This document shows positions 22,185-32,247 of a stretch of DNA of 64,000 nt, one piece after another. Position 1 is the first letter of the stretch, and each line of letters starts with the position of its first letter. Source of the stretch: Diplolepis rosae. Taxonomy: Eukaryota; Arthropoda; Insecta; Hymenoptera; Diplolepididae. The notes beneath the pieces were generated by a model. It was not told where the DNA came from and searched no databases. It worked only from the letters and a program-made list of their open reading frames with translations. A program made the position numbers and the translations under genes. The DNA is taken from positions 7,672,501 to 7,736,500 of the forward strand of contig JAPYXD010000701.1 of NCBI GenBank assembly GCA_030998225.1. The letters are read 5' to 3'.

Positions 22185-23092
22185 GCTTCTTTTTAATAAA
22201 TTAACCAACACGTATATCGGGATTTAAAAAAAAAAATTTTTTGAGAGATTTATTAATTTAAACTTTTCATAAAATTGGATAAAAAGCTAAATTCTCTTAT
22301 ACTTATAATTCATTATTTCCGGTTGAAATAATCAAATCGATTTTGGGTTTGTTTCATTTTCTAGTTTATTAAGTTAGGTTTTCAGATAAATAATTTTATA
22401 ATTTATATTTTGTTAATTAACTACAGATATAGGCAATTTGATTGTTCAAACAATTTTATCATGTTTGCCCCCTCAGTAGAAAAATTTGGAAAAAATACAG
22501 CCATATGCGCTATGTCTCAATATAACTAGCGCATATTTAATAAAAGTAGAAACTCAATTAGATCGGAAGATATTAAAGATTTTTGAGCGCGCGACGTGTT
22601 TAATCCTGTCTGAATCGACCAATAGCACATTATGTCTCGAGGAAGGCTAGTTGCGGCTCGACTCGGACATGATTAAACACGTCGCGCGCTCAAAAATATT
22701 TAATATCGTCCGATCTAATTGAGTCTCCACTTTTATTAAATATGTGCTAGTTATATTGAGAAATAGCGCATACGATACTATTTTTTCCAAATTTTTCTAA
22801 TGAGGGGGCAAACATGAAAAAATTGTTCAAACAATTAAATTGCCTATATCTGTAGTTAATTAACAAAATAAAATTTATAAAATTATTTATCTGAAAACCT
22901 AACGTAACAAGCTAGAAAATGAAACAAACCCAAAATCGATTTGATTATTTCAACCGGAAATAATGAATTATAAGTATAAGAGAATTTAGCATTTTATCCA
23001 ATTTTATCAAAAGTTTTAATTAATATATCTCTCAAAAAATTTTTTTTTCTTAAATCCCGTTATACGTGTTGGTTAATTTATTAAAAGGAAGC
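22185..23092. mobile_element. 908-bp foldback element with TA flanks
   Basis: Two arms of about 420 bp (22185-22612 and 22660-23092) are inverted copies, bounded by TA (22183-22184, 23093-23094) with ends GCTTCTTTTTAATAAATT. The hairpin tip is unusually G+C rich, with GAGCGCGCGACGTGTTTAAT and its complement around a spacer of about 50 bp. No coding capacity. Confidence 0.8.
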
Positions 23093-23094
23093 TA

Positions 23095-23330
23095 CAAAAA
23101 TATAAGAATGTCCCATATACATATTACTCATTGCAACTATATACATCTGCCCCAAATAATTAATTATACCTTCTTGAATTCTAAATTTTCTGATCTTGGA
23201 ATTGTAATTTTCAATATCACTTCGCTCTCGTTTCACCATCGCATCATATTCGTTCGTCTCTGCGTTCAACTTGTAAACTATTCACCTTCAGTTTTTCGAG
23301 AATTTGAGACATAATATTCGCTCCACGCTC
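23095..23330 (-). pseudogene. possible coiled-coil protein fragment, unknown
   Basis: On the minus strand an ATG at about 23311 opens MSQILEKLKVNSLQVERR. After an apparent frameshift, NAETNEYDAMVKRERSD follows, a charged, helix-prone stretch unlike random translation of AT-rich DNA. No family recognised. It could be a captured exon or a processed pseudogene fragment. Confidence 0.25.
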
Positions 23331-23347
23331 ACCAAACACTCGATTTT

Positions 23348-23870
23348 TTAAATAGAAAGTGTAGCGAGGGCAAAGAGAAGGCAAGATCTTCGACTCGGGA
23401 AATCTGAAGTTTTGTCTTGATATTTTAGTTGAAAAATTCTATTATTGATATGTTTGTTTATAAAATTTTTAGGATAATTATTAAGCATTAAAAGATTTTT
23501 GAATGTTTCTAAATTTTCTTCATGAAATTTTTCATGTGGCAGTAGTATTGCAGTGTCTACAAAATTTTTATTAATCGCAATTTTTTGTTGAAAAGGATAA
23601 TTAGAGAAATAGTTTAAATATCTACCGGAATTCGTGTTTTCTCTATACCAATTTGTTTCAATGATACCATTTTCATTTTTTATTATCAAAAGATTTAGAA
23701 ACGGAAGTGTGTTATCAAATTCTAATTCATATAAATATAAATTTTAATCATGAATGATAAGAATTAAAGTTTTCTGTAGTTTCTTTAATCATGTTCTTTG
23801 AAATTATTAAAAATGTGTCATCAACATATTTGTAATAAGAGTGTATTTTGAAACTTAATTTTTTTTAAAC
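23348..23870 (-). pseudogene. reverse transcriptase C-terminal part of a Penelope-like element
   Basis: Minus-strand YKYVDDTFLIIS (codons for YVDD at 23817-23828) is the RT catalytic box. Following it in another frame are LPFLNLLIIKNENG, YRENTNSGRYLNYFSN and the FVDTAILL region typical of the Penelope RT thumb. The frame shift lies near 23740-23765. Upstream RT motifs are absent, and the part is cut at about 23348-23395. Confidence 0.85.
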
Positions 23871-24094
23871 TACACATTTGATATAAGAATGTACAATTTT
23901 TAAAAAATTACAGAATTGAAAATGATAAAAACTTTTAATCTGTCATTGCAATTTGCAAATATTATTTTTGACTGTAATTTGTCACAAATTGGAAATTAAT
24001 ATTGACCACTCTTTTTTCTCAACATTTATACGAATTTCCAGTTATGATGCGACTATTTGAAAAGTTTTTAAATTTTATTTTTATATTGACTTAA

Positions 24095-25649
24095 GGTAGT
24101 TGATCCACGAAAATTAGATCTCAGGCAAAAATAGATAATGTTGCTTTCAAGAATAGCAATATTATTATTGAAGGGCTATTTTGGAAGAGAAAAGATTAAT
24201 TTCCATGAAAAAAATTTGAAATACATAAAAAAAAAAATTTTTATGGTTTTTCTTTGCCCCAACTTTTTTTCTTATCGCTTCTTACCAAATTTTAAAAAAT
24301 TATGCGATTTTAAAAAATTACAAATCACTTTTTCAAGAAAAAGATTCTCTACAACGTAACCATTTCCAATTTTCGAAAATGAATAAATTATTATCAAATT
24401 CAGCAATTTTTTTATAAAAATTTCGTTTTGGAAAATGTTTTTTTAATTGTTTTAGCCACTAAAGAATTTATTTTAAAAAATCAGAAAAGGTGAAGTTGTG
24501 GGAAATCTTTTCTCTGAAAAAATGATTCATGATTTATTAGAATCGCATAATTTTTTAAATTTGGTAAGAAGCAGTAAGAAAAAAAGTTGGATCAAAAATA
24601 AAATTTATTAATAAAATTATTTTTCTGTGTTTCAAATTTTTTTCATGTAAAATAATCTTTTCTCTTTCAAAATAGCCCTTCAATAATAATATTACTATTC
24701 TTGAAAGCAAAATTATCTATTTTTGCCTGAGCACTGCAAAAAGAAGTGTCTTAATATAAGATACTTGTGTAGTTATTTCTAAGATGTTTCGGTAGTCACA
24801 TTCAAGTTGCCTAAAGCATATTAATTGGAGACACGTAAAATATCTTGAGTTGAACCATCGGTAACACAGGTTACTTAAGTTACCGACAGTTCATGTTCCT
24901 TATAACCTCTACACTGTGAGAAAAAGCTTACGGCACACCGGTATCTGTTACACATGTGGTGGTTTACATGGCTGTATGTACTTCTTAAAAAAATTAATTC
25001 AAGAAAATGCTCTATTGGGAAAGGAGATAAGCGACTTAGCAAACGTATCCACTACGTTAAATCAGAAGGTATACCTGATATCGAGTTACGTGTTGCTGAT
25101 ACGATTCCCAATTTTTATATGTAGCTCCACATCCATCATATCTAAAGTTTAAATAAAGGATCGTGTCGATGAAAATGAACAATATATTCCTCTAAATGTG
25201 TTTATATTACACCACAGAAGAAAAACATGCAACACTCAAAACGCTCCATTTTTTGAGGTTATGAACTGTAACTATAACCCTTTGAGAGATTCTATCTTTC
25301 GACCACTACTTCTTTGACACTTTACGCGTCTTAGTTTTTGCTAACTTATTGACCTGCTATATCTTACAATTCAGAAACATCTTATGCCAGAACCATCTTA
25401 TGACACCCTAAACATCTTAATCTAAGATACATTATCTAACTCAACCAAGTATCTTATTTTGTAAGACGGAAATTACATCTTCATTCGTACCAAGATACGT
25501 AAGTCGTTTTAATTTTGAATAAGACACTTCGTGAGACATCTTATTTTAAGACAGAAGATAGCAAATTCCCATCTCATATCTTACAGTAAGATACCAGGTA
25601 AGACACTTCTTTTTGCAGTGAGGTCTAATTTTCGTGGATGAAAACTACC
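24095..25649. mobile_element. piggyBac-like MITE with TTAA duplication (with nested element)
   Basis: TTAA lies at 24091-24094 and 25650-25653. The ends GGTAGTTGATCCACGAAAAT and its counterpart are inverted, and the whole 664-bp core is an imperfect palindrome. TTAA duplication is diagnostic for piggyBac-type integration. No transposase. It contains the 889-bp CACTGCAAAAAG element (24732-25620). Confidence 0.85.
24732..25620. mobile_element. CACTGCAAAAAGAAGTGTCTTA-ended element, AG duplication
   Basis: The inverted ends CACTGCAAAAAGAAGTGTCT and complement are perfect over at least 20 bp, bounded by AG (24730-24731, 25621-25622). Removing the element plus one AG restores the palindrome of the host MITE. 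The interior has repeated AAGATAC/GTATCTT motifs. A 79-codon frame at 24916-25152 includes CYTCGGLHGC; with no identified family I do not call it a gene. Confidence 0.85.
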
Positions 25650-25785
25650 TTAAGTTTTGAAAAACAATCGACGATATATACTTTTTTGTGCTGTGTGTGT
25701 AAAAAATGTGACTCTAAAACTGTAGAGGTATTTTGATTCATACATATATAATTATTATAGAATCTAGACATTAAAAGAATGTAAA

Positions 25786-25828
25786 AATCTGAAGAGGATG
25801 ACATATTGTTCATCGAAACGTCATTAAA
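25786..25828 (+). ncRNA. hammerhead-like motif, family A, intact
   Basis: CTGAAGAG, stem II GATGA/TCATC around loop CATATTGT, then CGAAACGTC. Flanks AAT and ATT can pair as stem I. Stem III would be the loopless palindrome ACGT, with predicted cleavage after the C of GTC. All core positions (CUGANGA, GAAA) are present apart from one extra G before stem II. Confidence 0.65.
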
Positions 25829-26048
25829 GAAATTAAAAAAAACATCCAGATTGTCCGAGGTTGGTCATTTTCCTGTTTTTAATGAAGAAAATTAGTCGAA
25901 CGTTAAATCAACGAATTTTAAACTTACTTATTTTGCATGTTTTTATTTATTTCCATTTGAAAAAAAAAACAAGAATGACTATTATTAACTTAACTTTTTT
26001 ACACATTTTCCCGGCTTAATTATTAATGATATTAAATTATTTGGTACT

Positions 26049-26075
26049 AATTTGTGGCCGAAACGTTTGCCTTTA
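26049..26075 (+). ncRNA. partial hammerhead-like 3' core
   Basis: TGTGGCCGAAACGTTTGCC retains the 3' strand of stem II, the GAAAC core and the stem I strand; the CUGANGA side is lost. A similar partial copy is at 27636-27662 (TGGTTGAAACGTTTGTC). Confidence 0.4.
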
Positions 26076-26111
26076 TTTTGTTCATATGAGTTTTTAATAA
26101 ATACATTTTAA

Positions 26112-27202
26112 GGTAGTTTTCAGCCACGAAAAATTAGACCTCAGGCAAAAATAGATAATATTGCTTTCAAGAAAGCAATATTATTATTGAAGGGCTATTT
26201 TGAATGAGAGAAGATTATTTTTCAGGAAAAAAATTTGAAACACAGAAAAATAATTTTATTAATAAATTTTATTTTTGCCCCAACTTTTTTTCTTATCGTT
26301 TCTTACCAAATTATAAAAAATTATGCGATTCTAATAAATCATGAATCATTTTTTCAGAGAAAAGATTTCCCACAAATTCACCGTTTCTGATTTTTAAAAA
26401 TAAATTCTTTAATGGCTAAAACCATTAAAAAAACATTTTCCAAAACGAAATTATTATAAAGAAATTGCTGAATTTGATAATAATTTATTCATTTTCGAAA
26501 ATTTGAAATGTTTAAGTTGTAGGGAATCTTTTTCATGAAAAAGTGATTTGTAATTTATTAAAATTGCATGATTTTTTAAAATTTGGTAAGAAGCGATAAG
26601 AAAAAAAGTTGGGGAAAAAAATTTTGATTGGATGTGGCTGGTTAACGAACTTGTCCTTACTTTTTCGGCTCCGATAAAGTGTACCAAAGCTCAATTCAAT
26701 CTGATAATTCTATCGAGAGTTATGCCGCACACGACCTACTACAGACAGACAGACAGACAGACAGACACTTTCGTAAAAACCATTTTTTCTGACTCAGGGG
26801 GTCTCAAAACGTAAAGATTTGATGAAAATTTCGAAAGTCATTTTTCACATAAAACCAATACCTTCTCTTCCATGATGAGAATGTAAAAAATTGCTGAATT
26901 TGATAATAATTTATTCATTTTCGAAAATTTGAAATGGTTAAGTTGTAGGGAATCTTTTTCTTGAAAAAGTGATTTGTAATTTATTAAAATTGCATGATTT
27001 TTTAAAATTTGGTAAGAAGCGATAAGAAAAAAAGTTGGGGCAAAGAAAAATCATAAAAATTTTTTTTTTTATGTATTTCAAATTTTTTTCATGGAAATTA
27101 ATCTTTTCTCTTCCAAAATAGCCCTTCAATAATAATATTGCTATTCTTGAAAGCAACATTATCTATTTTTGCCTGAGATCTAATTTTCGTGGATCAACTA
27201 CC
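26112..27202. mobile_element. piggyBac-like MITE copy 2, TTAA duplication
   Basis: TTAA lies at 26108-26111 and 27203-27206, with the same inverted ends as 24095-25649. It is longer (1091 bp) because the middle holds a LINE-type fragment (26628-26870), and the right half is partly duplicated. Confidence 0.8.
26628..26870 (+). mobile_element. non-LTR retroelement 3' fragment
   Basis: GGCTGGTTAACGAACTTGTC, a (GACA)n run at 26741-26766, and CTGACTCAGGGGGTCTCAAA are typical of the 3' ends of a common arthropod LINE group. No coding sequence remains. Confidence 0.6.
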
Positions 27203-27510
27203 TTAAAAAAACTACCCAATTCCAATACAAGTAAAATTCTGAAAATATCGTAATAATCTCAAATTACTAAAACTTTTTAAAAGTTTTGAAAATTTATTCC
27301 TGTCGATCGTTTATATCTTTCTACTAGAAACGGTTCAATTCCAAAAAGGCAAATACTAATTTTCAACAAATCAAAAAAGATATAAATTTTATTATACTAA
27401 TTCATTCAAGTCTTTTTAAATTTTCAATAGTATTCTGAGATCAGTTTATTTTATTTTGAGCGTTTATAATACAATTTTTAATAATGCTGGTACGTTTGTT
27501 GGAAGTTAGG

Positions 27511-28486
27511 TTTTAGGCTTCAAAAATGTTTAGATTGTCCAAGGTTGGTCATTTTCCTGTTTTTAATGAAGTAACTTTACTCTTTTGGACTTTTTGCAGC
27601 TTATAATTATTAATGATAATAATTTAATTGAAACTGATTTGTGGTTGAAACGTTTGTCTTTATTTTGTTAATTCGAGTTGGATCAAGAAAAATACTAGAG
27701 ACATGAATACAAGCATGTCACGAAACTATTAATACGGAAGTTTCACTTTTCAAGACTCACAACCCTACTGATAGTATATAAAATAATAATTCACATATCT
27801 AATGTTATGATCCTTGCTTTTGAGAAACGAGTCTCAATTATGGTTATTACGTAAGAGATGAACGTATTGGTCTGTTCTCGTTGATCATAATAGCGATCGA
27901 TTCGGCCATTAGCAATACGATGAGCCAATGCGGAGCAGAGCACGGATAAGATTTTAGCGATTTCCCGATCAACGTCGAACCTGGATATATACGAAACGAT
28001 CCATGCTGATGTTAGCGGCCGTGGGCACCGCACATTTCAATTACGTGGCGGTGTCGGCCTGTGATGTAGACCTGCCGCACTCATTATGTGGAATATAAGC
28101 TCGTGCTAGGTGTTCTCTCGGGTGCTGCTACCTCTTATGTTGATCGTTCCACACTGATCTGAAAGAGCCACCTGTGTACCGGTTACACGAGTTCCAGGTC
28201 GATCTCGACCACGGGGTGAAAGGGGAGAAGGTCAGAGGACCATATTAAGTTCAAACGCCGCCGATTGAAAGATCCAGCCTGATTGACGTTCATCTCAAAT
28301 TTTTGCTCATAATGGAACCTATAAACGTTTCAGGCTAAGTTAGATTGGACTCTCGTGGCGCCACTTTGTAGCAGACACGATTCGCTTAAAATTGTGGGAA
28401 TAATAGTCTCAGTCGATTTCATAAATTTTATCCTTTTATACTTCATTTTTCAAGAATTGAAGAATTATTGATTTCTAGTGCTTTGG
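27511..28486. other. repeat tail, then GC-richer unique sequence
   Basis: 27525-27660 repeats parts of the Penelope 3' region (CATTTTCCTGTTTTTAATGA). From 27780 to 28400 G+C rises clearly, and a minus-strand frame (27791-28033) stays open for 80 codons without known domain. This may be conserved regulatory sequence or an unrecognised exon. Confidence 0.4.
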
Positions 28487-28591
28487 AAAGGACATAGCCG
28501 GGTTTCCATGTAGAAAGTGCCCCCAAACCAAATGAAGCTTTGCATTAACCATATCAAAATACTTGACATGAAATGAGTTTTCAGAAATTTG

Positions 28592-29334
28592 CAGGACATA
28601 TTTAATGAGGAAGATTTTAAGTTTCTTCCTCTGTCTTTTTACAAGAAATTTTTCTGTACAAGTTTTTTTACATTTTTTACATTTTTCTTACATTTTACAT
28701 TTTTAACATTTGGTTTATACCACTTATAGTTTCACTTGTACAATTTCATTCATATCGGTTAACCAAAATTGTTATCTGTCACACGTGTTACTTTTAAGTC
28801 TCTCTTGTTAGTATTTCTTTCAAATTAAGGCTTTACGCCTTCACTTTTTTAGCAAATTTAGTTATTTAGACCAATATTTTCATCGGTCACAGTTTCAAAT
28901 TGTTCAAGTTTCTTCATTTGTATTCTTATAGAAATATTTTTTTTCTGTACAGTTCATTACAATTCAGTTTAGACCAATTTTATAGGTTCACATGCATAAT
29001 TCATTTATATCATTGTATTACAATGTCTCTTTAAAGTTCTTTTTAGCAATATTACGAAAAAATTTTTTGTACAGTTTTGTTACAGTTTTACTGTATTGCA
29101 AATTTAGTTACTTAGTCCAATTTTATTTTCACACCTGCGATTCTTATATCACTTTTTTACTACAATGTTTATCCGTCACACGGTCAATTCTTAAGATTCC
29201 TCCTTTGTATTTTTTATAGAAATAAATTCTCACTGATGAGGACTCCAACCTGAGTCGAAACGTTTGAAAGAATGTAAGAACTGAGTTTTCATCATTTCTG
29301 GACCCTAAAGCCAATTTACACATATGTCGAAACT
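28592..29334 (+). mobile_element. family B element: tandem subunits plus hammerhead-like motif
   Basis: Roughly 170-bp subunits repeat three to four times (each with a TTTCTTCNTTTGTATT-type box, TTTAGACCAATTTTA, and a TCGGTCACAC-like box). They are followed by the ribozyme-like motif and the family end TTTCTGGACCCTAAAGCCAA. There is no ORF with any RT or endonuclease motif, so it is non-autonomous. Relatives are at 53511-54105 and 54098-54984. Confidence 0.65.
29229..29272 (+). ncRNA. hammerhead-like motif, family B, intact
   Basis: CTGATGAG, stem II GACTC/GAGTC (loop CAACCT), CGAAACGTTTG. Stem I TCA/TGA pairs at the junction, then one mismatch and further A-U pairs. The predicted cleavage triplet is GUU. 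Confidence 0.65.
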
Positions 29335-30068
29335 ATTTATTCTAAAATTCTGAAAAAATCCACACTGCTATTTGTCATTACTATACATCATTATAAATTT
29401 TTTGCAAATGTTCAGATGCAAAATTCGCGGTTAAAAAAATTGCAAAATTTTTTGCATGCGATTTTTCGCATTAAAATTCACGGTACAATTCTGATTTTTT
29501 TTCTAAATATTAGTCTTAACAAAAGTATTTAACGTAATTTTTTCAAATTCAAATTTTGATTTTATATGTTTTTAATTTTTTTAACCCCCGACCACCCCCC
29601 GCAAAAAATTGAAAAAATTACGTTAAAGACCTTTGTTAATGACTAATAATTAGGGAAAAAATCAGAATTGTACCGTGAATTTTAATGCGAAAAAATCGCA
29701 TGCAAAAAATGATGCATTTTTTTTAACCGCGAATTTCGCATCTGGAAATTTGCAAAAAATTTATAATGATGTATAGTAACGACAAGTAGCAGTGTGAATT
29801 TTTTCAGAATTTCTGAAAACTCATTTCTTGTCAAGTATTTTGATATGGTTAATGCAAAGCTTCATTTGGTTTAGGGGCACTTTCAACATGGAAACCCGGC
29901 TATGCCCTTTCTTTAAAAGATTTGATCTTCCGAAATGAGTTTGTGAAAATCGTGAAAACAATTTTTTAGGATAAATACTAGACGTGAAGAAAATGAAAAA
30001 TTATTTTGAAAAAAACTCTTGTTATCATGATTTAGCCTTTGACGATATAGAGAAGTTTGAAAATCGTG

Positions 30069-30983
30069 CTCGGAAAAAAATAGATATTGACCCATAATAT
30101 CTAGATATTGAGGCACAATGTCAGTAGCATTCAACTATGTGATAAACATTTAGATATTCTATTTCAATACCTGCAGATATTGAAAAAAAGATATTAACCA
30201 CCAGTATCTCAGATATTGAGCTTGATTATCTCAGATATTAAAAATGAATATTCAAGATACTAAACTTCTGAATATCCTCGTTAGTAAAATTGAATGTCTG
30301 ATGTACTAAAGTTAAATATCTCAGATATTTAACATGAATATCAGGTATACTTAAAAGGTAAGTTATACATGTTACAGCTCAATGTCTACGATACTCAAAA
30401 AATTATTTTAAAGGTTATAAAATAACTACATATTCAGTTTTTAGAAAAAAGTCAAATTATATTTTATTATGTACATAAGTATATAGTAGATTTATACATC
30501 GCTCTCATTTTCATTATTTGGCATGTCTAAAATTAATTTAATGTTCTTGTTAGAAACTTAACCTTAATATTAGGGTTAGATTTCATTCTCGGCTATAAAC
30601 CACATATAGAGAAAATATATAACTTATATGTTTTACTTACTGCATCTCAAGTTAAAGTTCCGATCACTTTTATTCCATTAGAAACACTTATTCGAATTAA
30701 TGGAAACTTTAATTAACTTTCAAAATTTTTCTTTACGGCACGCTGCAAGCATGCAAGCAGATTTCAATGAGCGCGAAAAAGTGATCACATGACCTTTATA
30801 TATATGCGCGCGCACCTCATGCTTCAATATCTAAACTATTGAATTTGAATATCAAATGTTACTTCTCGGAAAAATCTTATATATTGAAAAAAAAAATTTT
30901 AATATTGCGTGTCAATATCTAGATATTATGGATGATTATCTCCTATTTGAATATCTACTTTTCAATATCCATTTTTCTCCGTG
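30069..30983. mobile_element. CACGGAGAAAAATGG-ended element, uninterrupted copy, TG duplication
   Basis: 915 bp, bounded by TG (30067-30068, 30984-30985). The left end is eroded (CTCGGAAAAAAATAG). It is nearly identical along its length to 12027-13967 without the 1-kb insert, giving the empty site for that insertion. Confidence 0.8.
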
Positions 30984-30985
30984 TG

Positions 30986-32245
30986 TTTTTGACTTGGATG
31001 GTATTAAAAATTTACATCGTAAAAATTATTCCAAAGAGAGCGATTTATCTAAATTTGATAAGTGCTTAAAGAATTTCAATGATATTAGTAAGCTTTCTAA
31101 TTTTCCAATTTTATCGGTTTTCCTTTCATTGTTTTTGGTTCAAACTCAATCGTAAACCTACTTTTGTTATAAAATTACTTTTTATTACTAAAATTTCAAA
31201 TAAGGACTTTATAATTGTCTATATATATTTTCTACTTGTGTCGTTTTTTAGTCTCTTTTGATTTCTCAAAATTTTTTGAATCAAAGATCGTATTTCTAAG
31301 ACTGAGAAAAAAATTAAAAATTTTTCTGTAGACCAGTAACGACTCTAACTTAGTAAATTTGACTAGAAAAAATTCAAAACTTCAATTGAATCAATCACAT
31401 TCCTTGTTTTTTTTATGTTAAATCCCAAAAACTGCTCGTTTATAATTTTAGAGTGTATCAAGATTAATTTTAGTTTTATACAATTATAATAACCTAAATC
31501 TAGAAACTGATTCCAAACCCAGAAAGTATTAAATGACGTAATTTAAACCTAGAGAAAAAATCCCAGAACATTCTCATGAAGTAAACAAATTACTAAAAGA
31601 AATAAGTTCAATTTAATATCATATAATTTAAAATCACTTGAGCGACTGCTGAGAAGTACAGATATCGAACATGTTCAGTGGAAGGCCAATAAACCCGGAA
31701 TGCATATATTTCGGGTGGAAATTTCGTTTGGGACTTTTAGTAGAGACTCTGGATGATGAAGATCTGATGGATAATTTTGTAGTGGTCATCTGGTGTCCTG
31801 TTGGCTAGAGAAAGAGACGAATCGACTGATGCAGTAACAGCAGCGTGCAACCATCTAACCAACTAACCAAGCTAGTTTGGAGGTGGGATAAATTGCGGGC
31901 AAGGGTCAGCTACAGATTTTTGCGGGCTGCTCAACCGACGTTGGGCATCTGGCGTGCGGTCAGCCACTGCCCGCAGCGCTGCGTTGGTCGTGCATCACCG
32001 GCCACCGTATTAACCCCAAGCCTAAAGCTCTCGACGTATACGCTCGTGGAATGGACCACAGATTCCATGGGCCGCGGTCCACGAGCTACCAATACCATAC
32101 CCGGATTCGCAAGTGCAACTGTAATCGCAGGTTGTGTCCATAGCCGCCATCCCTCTACTACGTCTGTTTGCATCAATCTCAAGCTGTTGATTATTCAACA
32201 CCAAAAGGCACTATCAGTTGGGTCCAACCAGTTTCTGTTTATATC
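30986..32245. other. AT-rich sequence then a GC-rich island (31640-32230)
   Basis: The island has open frames on both strands. On the minus strand one frame reads TTCDYSCTCESGYGIG, superficially like the end of an EGF module, but splice sites and further cysteines are not convincing. I treat the island as unassigned, possibly regulatory. Confidence 0.35.
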
Positions 32246-32247
32246 TA

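Larger units (their letters stand above)
20600..23395. mobile_element. 2.8-kb insertion separating RT and endonuclease parts
   Basis: The Penelope coding remnant stops at about 20600 and resumes at about 23395. Short inverse motifs CCCGAGTCGAA and TTCGACTCGGG lie at the two junctions. The insert holds direct repeats, a mariner end fragment, a foldback element and a short coding-like fragment. Confidence 0.55.
24060..27510 (+). mobile_element. Penelope-like 3' end, inverted copy 2, with two TTAA insertions
   Basis: The pieces 24060-24094, 25650-26111 and 27203-27510 are, in order, the inverted match of 20160-19376. They are interrupted by two TTAA-bounded elements (24095-25649 and 26112-27202), each at a TTAA that is uninterrupted in copy 1. 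Confidence 0.8.
28487..29911. mobile_element. foldback element interrupted by a family B insertion
   Basis: The ends AAAGGACATAGCCGGGTTTC and complement (29892-29911) are inverted. An inner palindrome (about 29345-29825, with CGCATTAAAATTCACGGTAC and its complement) completes the fold. The left arm is split at about 28592 by the ribozyme-bearing repeat 28592-29334. Confidence 0.7.

Noticed and set aside
32022..32204. EGF-like module on the minus strand (CTCESGYGIG)
   Set aside because: Too few cysteines, no consistent splice sites, and overlapping frames are equally open.
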